This document shows, piece after piece, positions 47,801 to 54,923 of a DNA stretch of 64,000 nucleotides. The stretch lies in NCBI RefSeq assembly GCF_019720895.1, contig NZ_JAHKSH010000002.1:310001-374000 (forward strand), read 5' to 3'. A model generated the notes under the pieces. It searched no databases. It saw only the letters and a list, made by a program, of their open reading frames with translations, and was not told the origin of the DNA. Each line of letters starts with the position of its first letter. Within the stretch, counting starts at the first letter, position 1. The position numbers and the translations under genes are program-made. Source of the stretch: Microbacterium salitolerans (lineage in GTDB: Bacteria; Actinomycetota; Actinomycetes; Actinomycetales; Microbacteriaceae).

Positions 47801-48548
47801 GGGTGGCGCATTCGACGGCCCGCGCTCGCGAACGGCGGGCGAGGGCGGAATCGCCGACTGGCTGAAGGCCCCGATCGGGCAGGTGTCGCCGACCGACGGC
47901 ACGTCGATGTTCGACCGCCAGGGCGGCCAGCTCACGGTGAGCGTGCCTCACTACGGCGACGCGGGCGGCCACGACGCGGTCGGGGCGTATCCGGACCGCC
48001 GATGGTTCGACATGTGGATCGACGGCGAGCGTGCCATTCCGAGTGCCGGGACCTACGACCTCCCGGAGGCGACTGCGACGATCCGTGCGCATGTCGACTG
48101 GTCGCGTCCCGCCGGGTTCGGCGTCATCGACTGGAACACCGGTCTCGCCTACGCCACTGATTGGGAGTTCACGACGACGGGCGGCGACGCGGGAGCTCTC
48201 GACGCGCTCATCCCGCACGTCGACGTGCCGGTCGATCTCGCGAACCGCGTTCCCGCGGACGAGGCCGTCACCGTCGCGCTGGCGGCATCGAGCGACGCGG
48301 CCCCGCGTGTCGACGCAGAGCTGTCGGACGTGCAGGTGTGGTTCGCGATCGGCGACGAGCAGCGGTTCGACGCGATCGCCGACGACGCGTGGCAGCAGGT
48401 GGAGGCGACAGGAGCGGGATCCGCGTGGCAGGCCGACGTGCCGGGCGCGCCCGCGGGTTCCTTCGTGCACCTGCGCGTCGAGATGACGGGCGCCGACGGC
48501 GATTCGTCCGTGACGCAGACGATGGTCCGCGCCTACGGCGTCAGCTGA
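44853..48548 (+). CDS. Large secreted S8-family serine protease (subtilase)
   Basis: A 1231-residue exported protease. A signal peptide (about 1-35, ending AHAAAA), then a prodomain, then the subtilisin domain with Asp233 (VAVLDSGYDTAHPDL), His265 (NGHGTHTASTIAG) and Ser433 (YSGTSMATPHVAGG). C-terminal to this are beta-rich domains including a protease-associated-like segment near 830-880 (AERGAVGMVVTVPGS...VVVVTGDTG). The C-terminus lacks an LPxTG or other anchor, so release is expected. AGGAAGGAAG sets the ATG at 44853. Nearest described relatives are secreted actinobacterial S8 peptidases of about 1100-1250 residues. Confidence 0.9.
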   Translation: MNSLTLRRVRGGAATLAALGLVASGAHAAAATPMPADDAAQESAASRHVTLVTGDVASVDVDASGTVLSAGLAERDGVATTFQDANGLYVFPDGVLARVDAGELDRELFNVTRLVADGYDDAARDTLSVIVDDASAADVAGTEGIEVTRELTALDGIAVTIDKSDAADAWQTLSAAVSGDSTLWLDRALHASVEPAAAAAEIDVESPTVPLTGAGAAHDRGLDGSGVTVAVLDSGYDTAHPDLAGRVIGSETFVFGGSVEDRNGHGTHTASTIAGTGSASEGLYAGMAPGADLLIGKVLGDDGSGASSGVVAGMQWAVDQGADIVSMSLGAEGLSCSSPEVEAVRALSDQALFVIAAGNASVSHAISTPGCAPEALTVGAIDRAGETAGFSTRGPVFGGSTAKPDIASQGVDVVAARAGGRDGSAYASYSGTSMATPHVAGGAALVLQDDPELTPTQLKDVLTSSARDSDASVLDEGAGHLDVAQALDQAVTAPANLVLADLAYPQDEAVDGAISLVNTSDSEVTMAIRADDLIGDDRETKLAGSFLTLGAKRITIPANGVAEVPVTIDPRATIKDLAYGTVTARLLGDGDDGVRVSVPISIDLEAPSYDLTVDVADRFGQPAVSPSSVAIVDAAHGQASMVGVRDGQAHLRVRAGEVTVVANVMTRDDSSNAGLVQSLAVMSEQRLRVDDDMTISFDAQDAKQISWKTDRESESYGYGAGFTYDMSGTGRMMAALAAAPRYVEELYGASRGGTDPDFAFVAATRAFAPSATFETATGGFDAFPAALAPEFDGSGSAPLVRPDGDVDGAVALVEVETTSGLSRTSTDLAERGAVGMVVTVPGSTGRFNPNVYGAVIPVVVVTGDTGERLAAEADAGAIVTWDGTSVETSPYAYNLVERQSGRVSPGTIRVRDADLQAESGRYHSQGDERFLYTDTKFSLPGVSSTYASGTPAPVLAPQERTDLFTASPDVAWTSIVAPGYVNSGGAFDGPRSRTAGEGGIADWLKAPIGQVSPTDGTSMFDRQGGQLTVSVPHYGDAGGHDAVGAYPDRRWFDMWIDGERAIPSAGTYDLPEATATIRAHVDWSRPAGFGVIDWNTGLAYATDWEFTTTGGDAGALDALIPHVDVPVDLANRVPADEAVTVALAASSDAAPRVDAELSDVQVWFAIGDEQRFDAIADDAWQQVEATGAGSAWQADVPGAPAGSFVHLRVEMTGADGDSSVTQTMVRAYGVS

Positions 48549-48572
48549 GCAGCCGGGCGTCGCCCTGTTCGA

Positions 48573-48613
48573 GCCGCGGGCCCGGTCGCTCTGAGAGCGA
48601 CCGGGCCCGCGGC
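48573..48613. terminator. Bidirectional terminator between subtilase and phosphatase genes
   Basis: A perfect 18-bp stem (48573-48590 with 48596-48613) and a 5-nt loop, between two convergent genes. Confidence 0.85.
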
Positions 48614-48628
48614 GGCGGGCTCAGACAA

Positions 48629-50470
48629 TCAGCGGAGGACGAGCGAGAGCGTGCCGCGCGTCACCTCGAGCGCCGCGTCGGTGCCGGCCGGCAGGCCGTC
48701 GACGGAGAACTCGCCGAACTCTCCCTCGATCACGTCGGCGTCGATGAGCGCGATCCGCTTCGGCAGCCGCTTGAGCTCCGGGAGCGCGATCTCGAGGGAG
48801 CCCGCGAGCTGCGCGATGCCCTCGACCTCCACGGCGGCGACCTTCCCGCGTTCGCCATGGCCGATGGATCCGTTCCCGTGACCGGCATCGGCGGCCGTGA
48901 GAGACAGCGTCGCGTCGTCGCCCTGCGCGAAGTCCCCGGCGATCGCGAGCGAGGATCCGTCGACGTCTTCCGAGAGCGTCCCCGCCGCGTTCTCGACGGA
49001 TCCGATGCCGAGTGCCGTGACGGAGGCGGCGGTGAGCCCGCCCCCGTCGATGACGACGTCGCCCGTGAAGCTGTTGTCGCCGGACAGCGTGAGGGCTCCT
49101 GTTCCATCCTTCGTGAGCGCTCCCGCGCCGTCGATGTCGTTCTTCCACTCGTCGTCAGCGCTCAGGACGCCCGCTGCAGCGTCCATCGTCACGTCGACGT
49201 CCGTGTCGAAGGAGCCGTAGCCGTTGACGGCCGCGAGGAGGTGGAGCCGCCCCCAGCCCTCGGCGTCGTCGTTCACCGGGTAGCCGGACTCGAGACCCGT
49301 CGAGAAGAGCACCCACCGACGCTGTTCGTCGGTGAGGTAGGGAAGGCTCGTCTCGATGAGCGCCTCGGCACCCTTCGGCACCCGCATCTGCTCGTCGTCG
49401 TCGCCCGTCTGCGCGAAGCCGAAGGTCATGTACTCGTGCCAGGTCTCGAGGGCGTCGTCGTACTCGACTGCAGTCTGCTCGACGTCCTGCTTCGCGATCC
49501 AATCCTGCGCGTCGGACACGGCCCGCGCCTTCTCATCGGCGAGCGCGGGGTCGTTGAGTGCCCCGGCCGTGATCGCCGTGGAGAGGATCCGCCCGCCCAT
49601 GACATCGAGCGGCGAGTGCATGCCGAGCTCGATCCGGCTCGTGCCGATCTCGGCCGCCTTCAGCAGGAGCTGCTCGGACTGCTGGGGGAAGGCGTAGGCG
49701 AGACCGTTCGCCGCCATATGGCCCGCGTTCGTGTGACCGGACGGGAAGCCGCCGTCGGTCTCGGCTTCCTCGACCGGCTTCTGGAGCGGTGCGGCGAACG
49801 GCGGGACGTCGACGTCGTCCGACCAGCGGAACGGACGGGGGTACTGGTAGGCGTACTTCGACGGGTTGGAGCTCGCGGCGTGCTGGCGGATCGCGTTGAC
49901 GAGCGTCACGGTCGAGCCGAGGGATCCGCCCTCGTCGGCCCAGACGCCGTTCTCGTTGCTCTCGTCGTCGAACTTCTCGGTGCGCGCCTCCTCGGGCACC
50001 TCCGCGGGGATCGTCGTGCCGAGGTTCACCTCGGCCGCGTAGGCGCCGCGGTACGCGCCGAGCCCCTCGGCCGCCGTGTAGTTCTGATGGCGCCGATCGA
50101 TGACGTAGGCCCGCTCCTGGGCGGCGTCGCTCGCACCGGACGAGATCGCCTCCGACTGGGCGATGTTGCTCTCGTGCACGTCGATGTCCTCGATCGTGCC
50201 GTCGTTCCACGTGGATCCTGGCGACCAGATGTCGCGGAACCGCGAGAGCACGCTCACGGCCGCGTTGTCGGAGGGATCCAGTTCGGTGGTGTTCGAGTCC
50301 CACTCGTCGACGAAATGGCCGTGGGCGCCCGCGTGCGGGGCGATGGCGGAGTCGTCGAGCAGGACGCCATCGGTCGCGGATGCGGGGACGGCGAGCGCGA
50401 GGGAGGCGAGCGCTGTCGCGCCGATCGCCGTCGGCAGAGCCGCACGTCGACGGAAGGTGCGGAGGGACAT
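48629..50470 (-). CDS. Secreted PAP2-family acid phosphatase fused to an autotransporter-type beta-repeat
   Basis: A 613-residue exported protein: signal peptide (about 1-32, ending VPASA), then a vanadium-haloperoxidase/PAP2 fold domain with the phosphatase motifs GGFPSGHTNAGH (about 240) and IELGMHSPLDVMGG (about 285; the Arg of RxxxxxHxxxD is the residue before the IELG run), then from about 465 a beta-strand region including GALTKDGTGALTLSGDNSFT, the autotransporter-associated repeat. No Gram-negative translocator domain follows. It probably hydrolyses phosphate monoesters outside the cell. The ATG at 50470 has GAAAGGAA upstream. A PHO-box-like site lies 61-78 bp upstream. Confidence 0.85.
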   Translation of the reverse strand: MSLRTFRRRAALPTAIGATALASLALAVPASATDGVLLDDSAIAPHAGAHGHFVDEWDSNTTELDPSDNAAVSVLSRFRDIWSPGSTWNDGTIEDIDVHESNIAQSEAISSGASDAAQERAYVIDRRHQNYTAAEGLGAYRGAYAAEVNLGTTIPAEVPEEARTEKFDDESNENGVWADEGGSLGSTVTLVNAIRQHAASSNPSKYAYQYPRPFRWSDDVDVPPFAAPLQKPVEEAETDGGFPSGHTNAGHMAANGLAYAFPQQSEQLLLKAAEIGTSRIELGMHSPLDVMGGRILSTAITAGALNDPALADEKARAVSDAQDWIAKQDVEQTAVEYDDALETWHEYMTFGFAQTGDDDEQMRVPKGAEALIETSLPYLTDEQRRWVLFSTGLESGYPVNDDAEGWGRLHLLAAVNGYGSFDTDVDVTMDAAAGVLSADDEWKNDIDGAGALTKDGTGALTLSGDNSFTGDVVIDGGGLTAASVTALGIGSVENAAGTLSEDVDGSSLAIAGDFAQGDDATLSLTAADAGHGNGSIGHGERGKVAAVEVEGIAQLAGSLEIALPELKRLPKRIALIDADVIEGEFGEFSVDGLPAGTDAALEVTRGTLSLVLR

Positions 50471-50530
50471 GGGAGTTCCTTTCTGAGGGGCGGCGGCGCG
50501 GGGGCGCCGTGCCGGAACGTACGGATCGAC

Positions 50531-50548
50531 GGTGAACCGCGCGTGAAC
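50531..50548 (-). promoter_or_regulatory. PHO-box-like direct repeat upstream of the phosphatase gene
   Basis: On the minus strand GTTCACG, 4 nt, GTTCACC: two units with an 11-bp period, the pattern of PhoP boxes in Streptomyces (GTTCACC-N4-GTTCACC). It lies 61-78 bp upstream of a secreted phosphatase gene. Confidence 0.55.
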
Positions 50549-50623
50549 CGGGGACCTGGGCGGGCGACGCACTCGCTCATCACGAGGAGCGCGCGTTCCG
50601 GCCGCCCGTGGGTCCGCGCGCGA

Positions 50624-50629
50624 GAGAAT
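50624..50629 (+). promoter_or_regulatory. Leaderless -10 for dinB
   Basis: GAGAAT, then 6 nt, then the ATG at 50636. The first base departs from TAnnnT. Confidence 0.35.
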
Positions 50630-50635
50630 GGATCC

Positions 50636-51898
50636 ATGGGCAGGCAGGATGGATCACGGCGGCTCGTCTCGCCCGAGGGCGCGGACGACACCGGCGCGCA
50701 CATCCTGCACGTCGACATGGACGCGTTCTACGTCGGCGTCGAGACGCTCGACGATCCGTCGCTCGCGGGAAAGGCCGTCGTCATCGCGCACCGCGACGGA
50801 CGCTCGGTCGTCTCGAGCGCGTCGTACGAGGCCCGCCGCTTCGGCGTGCGGTCGGCGATGCCGATCGGGCAGGCGCTGCGTCGCTGCCCGCATGCGATTG
50901 TCGTCCCCCCGCATTTCGAGCGGTATCGCGAGGTGTCGGCGCAGGTCATGGAGATCTTCCGCTCGATCACGCCGCTCGTCGAACCGCTGTCGATCGACGA
51001 GGCGTTCCTCGACATCTCGGGCTCTCGCCGTCTCTGGGGGCCGCCGGCGAAGATCGCGCGCATCATCCGCCGGCGCGTGCACGAGGAGACCGGCGTCGCG
51101 TGCAGCGTCGGCGGAGCGGCGACGAAGCACGTCGCGAAGATGGCGTCGACGGCGTCGAAGCCAGACGGGCTGCTCCTCATCCCTCGTGCGCGGACGCAGG
51201 AGTTCCTCGATCCGCGCCCGGCGGGCTCGATCTGGGGGGTCGGTCCGAAGGCCGCGGAGGCGCTCGCGTCGCGCGCGATCCGCACGATCGCCGACGTGCG
51301 CGGCACGCCGGTGCCGGTCCTCGCGCGCATCCTCGGCCAGTCCCAGGCGCAGCGGGTCCACGAGCTCGCGCATGGCAGGGACGCGCGCGACATCGAGACG
51401 CAGCGGGTCGAGAAGAGCGTGTCTCACGAGGAGACGTTCCCCGAGGACGTGTCGGACATCGAGCTCCTGCGCGGCGAGGTGCTGCGGCTCGCCGACCGCG
51501 TCGCGGTCCGACTCCGGCAGGGAGGGGTCGAGGCCTCGGGCGTCGCTCTCAAGCTGCGGTTCGACGACTTCGCCACGATCACGCGGTCGCATGCGCTCTC
51601 CGAGCCGACCGCCGTCGGGCAGCGGATCGGGCAGGAGGCGCGGGACCTGCTCGACGCCGTCGATGTGCGCGCACCCGTGCGGCTGATCGGCGTGAAGGCC
51701 GAACGGCTCGTGCCCGCGGGGTCGTCCGCGATGGCGCTGTGGGACGACGACAGCGAGTGGAAGCAGGTCGAGGGTGCCCTCGACCGGGCCTCGGCGAGAT
51801 TCGGCTCCGGCACCATCACACGGGCGGCGTTCCTCGGGTCCGCAGCGCGCATCCGGCACCTGCCGTCGCACCTGCGACCGCCCGAGATCAGCGACTGA
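50636..51898 (+). CDS. dinB: DNA polymerase IV (Y family)
   Basis: Translesion polymerase, 420 residues. Catalytic acidic residues are in HVDMDAFYVGVE (about 25) and LSIDEAFLDISG (about 123); the rest includes SVGGAATKHVAKMASTASKPDG, the HhH thumb (IWGVGPKAAEALASRAI) and the little-finger domain. No LexA (SOS) box of the CGAACnnnnGTTCG type is seen in the 165-bp upstream region. The C-terminus does not end in a recognisable beta-clamp peptide. Confidence 0.94.
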   Translation: MGRQDGSRRLVSPEGADDTGAHILHVDMDAFYVGVETLDDPSLAGKAVVIAHRDGRSVVSSASYEARRFGVRSAMPIGQALRRCPHAIVVPPHFERYREVSAQVMEIFRSITPLVEPLSIDEAFLDISGSRRLWGPPAKIARIIRRRVHEETGVACSVGGAATKHVAKMASTASKPDGLLLIPRARTQEFLDPRPAGSIWGVGPKAAEALASRAIRTIADVRGTPVPVLARILGQSQAQRVHELAHGRDARDIETQRVEKSVSHEETFPEDVSDIELLRGEVLRLADRVAVRLRQGGVEASGVALKLRFDDFATITRSHALSEPTAVGQRIGQEARDLLDAVDVRAPVRLIGVKAERLVPAGSSAMALWDDDSEWKQVEGALDRASARFGSGTITRAAFLGSAARIRHLPSHLRPPEISD

Positions 51899-51917
51899 CG
51901 CACCCCGTCTTTCGGGG

Positions 51918-51923
51918 TACGGT
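51918..51923 (+). promoter_or_regulatory. Leaderless -10 for the GerW-like gene
   Basis: TACGGT, then 6 nt, then the ATG at 51930. Confidence 0.55.
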
Positions 51924-51929
51924 GGTGCC

Positions 51930-52250
51930 ATGCCCAACATCGCGATCGAACTCGGCAAGCTCAGCAGCAACCTCGGTGTCAAGGCCTCGTACGGCGAGCA
52001 GCAGGATCTCGACGGCGTCAAGGTGCTGCCGGTCGCGGCCACGTGGTCGGGGTTCGGCGGGGGATCCGACGAGGCCGGCAACGGCGGTGGCGGCGGTGGT
52101 GGCTTCTCGCTCCCGATCGGCGCCTACATCCGCCGCGGATCCGAGTTCCGCTTCGCTCCGAACGTCATCACGCTGATCGCGGTGCTGACGCCGTTCGTGT
52201 GCGTGGCTGGGCGCACACTCGGCTACGTCATCAAGCGCCTGAAGAAGTAG
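51930..52250 (+). CDS. GerW/YtfJ-like protein with C-terminal membrane segment
   Basis: A 106-residue protein. Residues about 1-70 (LSSNLGVKASYGEQQDLDGVKVLPVAATWSGFGGG, glycine-rich turn, GFSLPIGAYI) follow the pattern of the GerW (YtfJ) family first known from spore germination. The C-terminus has one hydrophobic segment (VITLIAVLTPFVCVAGRTLGYVI) and a basic end. Microbacteriaceae do not form spores, so the role must differ; it is unknown. The kinase-like gene starts near or within its 3' end. Confidence 0.6.
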   Translation: MPNIAIELGKLSSNLGVKASYGEQQDLDGVKVLPVAATWSGFGGGSDEAGNGGGGGGGFSLPIGAYIRRGSEFRFAPNVITLIAVLTPFVCVAGRTLGYVIKRLKK

Positions 52251-52807
52251 CGCTGGCCGTAGGAGATAGGACCGCGCCCGACGACGTTGTCGGCGTCGTC
52301 CTTCGAGCCGTCGCGGGCGCTCCGCGCCCGCGCATCGTCATCGACGGCCGCAGTGGCGCGGGCAAGACGACCGTCGCGCATCTCCTGGCACAGCACGTTT
52401 CCGGCGCCCACGTCGTCTCGCTCGACGAGTTCTACCCGGGCTGGTCGGGCATGGCCGAGGCGACGGAGATCACCGCGCGTCTCGTGGCGGCGCACGCGGC
52501 AGGGCAGAGCGCGACGTATCGCCGGTGGGATTGGGAGCGCGATCGCTGGTACGCGGACGAGCACACCGTGGATCCGGCCGGTCCGCTGATCATCGAGGGC
52601 TGCGGCGCCCTGTCGCCCCGGTCCGCCCGCCCTTCGTCTGTCTCCGTCTGGATCGACGGCCCCGCCGAGCTGCGCCGGGCGCGCGCGCTGGCGCGCGACG
52701 GCGACGTCTTCGCGCCCTACTGGCGCATGTGGGCGGCGCAGGAAGAAGCGCACCTCGTCGCGCACTCCCCGCGCGCTCTCGCCGACCTGTCGTTCGATAT
52801 CGCGTGA
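52199..52807 (+). CDS. P-loop kinase (uridine-kinase-like), start uncertain
   Basis: A soluble protein with Walker A DGRSGAGKTTVAHLL, the acidic VVSLDEFYPGWSG of nucleoside-kinase-like enzymes, the lid region YRRWDWERDRWYADEH and LIIEGCGALS. This resembles the uridine kinase/phosphoribulokinase group; the substrate is unknown. The start is a problem: the only standard codon before Walker A in this frame is GTG 52199, inside the upstream gene, giving 202 residues; CTG 52253, just after the upstream stop, would give 184 residues and a more normal N-terminus. The gene ends 5 nt before the convergent DUF2017 stop. Confidence 0.75.
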   Translation: MRGWAHTRLRHQAPEEVALAVGDRTAPDDVVGVVLRAVAGAPRPRIVIDGRSGAGKTTVAHLLAQHVSGAHVVSLDEFYPGWSGMAEATEITARLVAAHAAGQSATYRRWDWERDRWYADEHTVDPAGPLIIEGCGALSPRSARPSSVSVWIDGPAELRRARALARDGDVFAPYWRMWAAQEEAHLVAHSPRALADLSFDIA

Positions 52808-52811
52808 GGCG

Positions 52812-53300
52812 TCACTCGTCTTCCGCGCGCTCGTCGGCGACCTGCACGAGCCCTTCGAGGCGGTAGCCGAGCCACTCGTAGAGGCCGTAGGCGGGATCCT
52901 CTGAGTCGTGCGCGTGATCGTCGTCGATTCCGAGCCGGCTCGCGAGCACGAGTCTCAGAGCCGCGAGTGTGCGCAGCCAGGAGTCGAGCTCGTCGCCCGC
53001 GATCGAGATGTCGACCGGCGCGAGGGCCTCGTCGAGGTCGGCATGCTCGATGCGCTCGAGAGCGCCCATCACGACCGCGGCATCATGGGCCCGGCGGCCG
53101 AGCAGATCACCTCGTGTGACGTGCCGGAACTCCTGGGACTCCGCTGCGTCGTCGGGGTACGCGTCTGGCGTGAGGCGGTCGAGTGCCGGGTCCTCGTCGG
53201 TCGACTGCTCCGTCACGAGGGTGCGGAACTGCGAGACGAGATCGACGAGGTGCGTCGCCTCGATGCGGGTGAGCGTGAGGATCACGAGCTGATCGGTCAT
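52812..53300 (-). CDS. DUF2017 family protein
   Basis: A 162-residue helical acidic protein with LTRIEATHLVDLVSQFRTL, the middle TPDAYPDDAAESQEFRHVTRGDLL and a C-terminal LYEWLGYRLEGLVQV. It follows clpS in most Actinobacteria and has no known function. Its ATG overlaps the clpS stop as ATGA. Confidence 0.85.
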   Translation of the reverse strand: MTDQLVILTLTRIEATHLVDLVSQFRTLVTEQSTDEDPALDRLTPDAYPDDAAESQEFRHVTRGDLLGRRAHDAAVVMGALERIEHADLDEALAPVDISIAGDELDSWLRTLAALRLVLASRLGIDDDHAHDSEDPAYGLYEWLGYRLEGLVQVADERAEDE

Positions 53301-53608
53301 TGCGGAGCCTTTCGAACGGTGGCCCACAGGCCGTAGTCGTGCATGGCCTGCGCGTGCAGCTCCATCTGCTCGCGCGCGCCCTCGGCCACGACGGCCTGGC
53401 CGTCGTGGTGCACGGTGAGCATGCGCTCCATCGCCTGATCTCGCGAGAAGCCGAAGTACTCCCGGAAGACGCGCACGACGTAGCTCATGAGATTGACGGG
53501 GTCGTCCCAGACGACGGTCTGCCACGGGACAGCGGCGCTCGGGTGCTCGGCGCGATCGACCTGCTCGTCGAGCGCCGGGGACGCGAATACCATCTGCTGG
53601 TCCGTCAT
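53297..53608 (-). CDS. clpS: ATP-dependent Clp protease adaptor ClpS
   Basis: Delivers N-degron substrates to ClpAP/ClpCP. The 103-residue protein has the core PWQTVVWDDPVNLMSYVVRVF (the DDP-x-N substrate pocket), a central helix FGFSRDQAMERMLTVHHDGQAVV and the end ELHAQAMHDYGLWATV. ATG 53608 overlaps the upstream stop (ATGA), which favours it over the ATG two codons before. Confidence 0.93.
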   Translation of the reverse strand: MTDQQMVFASPALDEQVDRAEHPSAAVPWQTVVWDDPVNLMSYVVRVFREYFGFSRDQAMERMLTVHHDGQAVVAEGAREQMELHAQAMHDYGLWATVRKAPQ

Positions 53609-53946
53609 GCCCATCCCAGTTCGTGGAGTCGTGCGTCGTCGATTCCGTAGAAGTGTGCGATCTCGTGCACGAGCGTCGTGTGCACCTCATCACGCAGCTC
53701 TTCGAGTGTCTCGCATGCGGCGAGGTGCGGCTCACGGTAGACGATGATCCGATCGGGGAGCTCGCCCATCCCGTAGCGATCGCGCTCCGTCAGCGCGAGC
53801 CCGTCGTAGAGGCCGAGCAGATCGAGGGAGCCGTCTTCCGGGCGATCCTCGACCGCGAAGATGACGTTGTCGAGTCCGTCGACCATCTCGTCGGGGAGCT
53901 GGTCGAGTTCGTCGACCACGAGGGCCTCGAACTCGTCCGCATCCAT
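53605..53946 (-). CDS. Zincin-like metallopeptidase family protein
   Basis: A 113-residue acidic protein of the short actinobacterial metallopeptidase family (zincin-like, PF06262). The zinc motif is TLVHEIAHFYGIDDARL, that is HExxH plus a downstream Asp as third ligand; PDRIIVYREPHL is also conserved. The role is unknown; the gene order with clpS and DUF2017 is kept in related genomes. Confidence 0.85.
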   Translation of the reverse strand: MDADEFEALVVDELDQLPDEMVDGLDNVIFAVEDRPEDGSLDLLGLYDGLALTERDRYGMGELPDRIIVYREPHLAACETLEELRDEVHTTLVHEIAHFYGIDDARLHELGWA

Positions 53947-53952
53947 CCGTCG

Positions 53953-53958
53953 AGTCTA
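53953..53958 (-). promoter_or_regulatory. Leaderless -10 for the metallopeptidase-clpS-DUF2017 operon
   Basis: TAGACT on the minus strand, then 6 nt, then the ATG at 53946. The rest of the 209-bp gap to the tRNA (53959-54155) shows nothing else that I can identify. Confidence 0.6.
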
Positions 53959-54155
53959 TCGGGGAGGCGGCCCGGTCGCCGCGTCGCGGCACATGCCAGG
54001 CAGAGTCGGTGAACACAATGCCGAGGGTCGACGGCGCGGCGGATCATAGAGGTGAGAGGGCGCAGCTCGGACGGCGACGCGCTCGCGCCTCGGGTGATGC
54101 GGTCCGGGATCGCCACGAGAGAGGATCTTCCGGGAGAGGCAGGACCTCTGTCGAT

Positions 54156-54232
54156 TGGGGTGGCTGACGGGGCTTGAACCCGCGACCCCCGCGACCACAA
54201 CGCGGTGCTCTACCTGCTGAGCTACAGCCACC
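54156..54232 (-). tRNA. tRNA-His (GTG)
   Basis: Cloverleaf on the minus strand: 7-bp acceptor GTGGCTG/CAGCCAC with G-1 opposite C73, D arm GCTC-GAGC, anticodon stem CCGCG/CGCGG with loop TTGTGGT (anticodon GTG), T arm with GGTTCAAGCC, and an encoded CCA (54156-54158). The G-1:C73 pair is the histidine identity mark. It lies downstream of orn on the same strand. Confidence 0.93.
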
Positions 54233-54269
54233 GTGTCCCCGCTCATCGCGGGGCAACCCGACTATCTTG

Positions 54270-54893
54270 TCACAGGTTCTGAGCGAACTCGCTCACGACA
54301 TTCTCAGCAATCGCCTTCGCCTCGTCGGAGCTCGGCCCGGGTGCCGGGAGAAACGCGGCGCCGCGGTAGTAGCGCAGCTCGCGGATCGACTCGAGGATGT
54401 CGGCGAGAGCCCGGTGGCCGCCGTTCTTCTCGGGCGCGTTGAAGTACACGCGAGGCATCCAGCGGCGGGCCAGCTCCTTGATGCTCGAGACGTCGACGTT
54501 GCGGTAGTGCAGGTAGCCGTCGAGCTCTGGCATGTACTTCGCGAGGAACATGCGATCGGTGCCGATGGTGTTGCCGGCGAGGGGAGCGCGGCGCTCCTGC
54601 GGCACGAAGCGCTTCACGTACTCGAGCACGCGGCGCTCGGCGTCGGCGAGGGGCGCGCCGTGCGGGATCTCCTGGTCGAGACCGCTCGCGGCATGCATCT
54701 TCGTCACGAACTCGTTCATGTTGTCGAGCGCAGCCGGCGAGGGGGCGATCACGATCTGGAGCCCCGGATCCAGGATCCGCAGCTCGAAGTCGGTCACGAC
54801 GACCGCGATCTCCACGAGCTCGTCGACTGCGGGGTCGAGGCCCGTCATCTCGCAGTCGATCCACACCAGCCGGTCGTTCTCGGATGCGCCCAC
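54270..54893 (-). CDS. orn: Oligoribonuclease
   Basis: A 3'-5' exonuclease that finishes RNA breakdown by degrading 2-5-mers; also removes pGpG in bacteria with cyclic-di-GMP. The 207-residue protein has the DEDDh residues: Asp/Glu in LVWIDCEMTGLDP, Asp in NTIGTDRMFL, HYRNVDVSSIKELARRW and His/Asp in HRALADILES. GTG 54893 is the start with GAGGGGG upstream. The tRNA-Arg gene lies 31 nt upstream on the same strand, so the two are likely one transcript. Confidence 0.95.
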   Translation of the reverse strand: MGASENDRLVWIDCEMTGLDPAVDELVEIAVVVTDFELRILDPGLQIVIAPSPAALDNMNEFVTKMHAASGLDQEIPHGAPLADAERRVLEYVKRFVPQERRAPLAGNTIGTDRMFLAKYMPELDGYLHYRNVDVSSIKELARRWMPRVYFNAPEKNGGHRALADILESIRELRYYRGAAFLPAPGPSSDEAKAIAENVVSEFAQNL

Positions 54894-54923
54894 GATCGGG
54901 ACCCCCTCTTGTCGCAGTTTTCG

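Noticed and set aside
48161-50600. Long plus-strand open frame upstream of dinB running across the phosphatase gene
   Set aside because: It is antisense to the PAP2 gene, whose motifs are clear; only the part from 50636 on is dinB.
50471-50635. LexA (SOS) box upstream of dinB
   Set aside because: No CGAACnnnnGTTCG-like palindrome was found; the nearby GTTCAC repeats are direct and face the phosphatase gene.
53959-54155. Possible small RNA or gene in the gap before tRNA-His
   Set aside because: No convincing open frame with a start signal, no strong hairpin and no promoter apart from that of the metallopeptidase operon.
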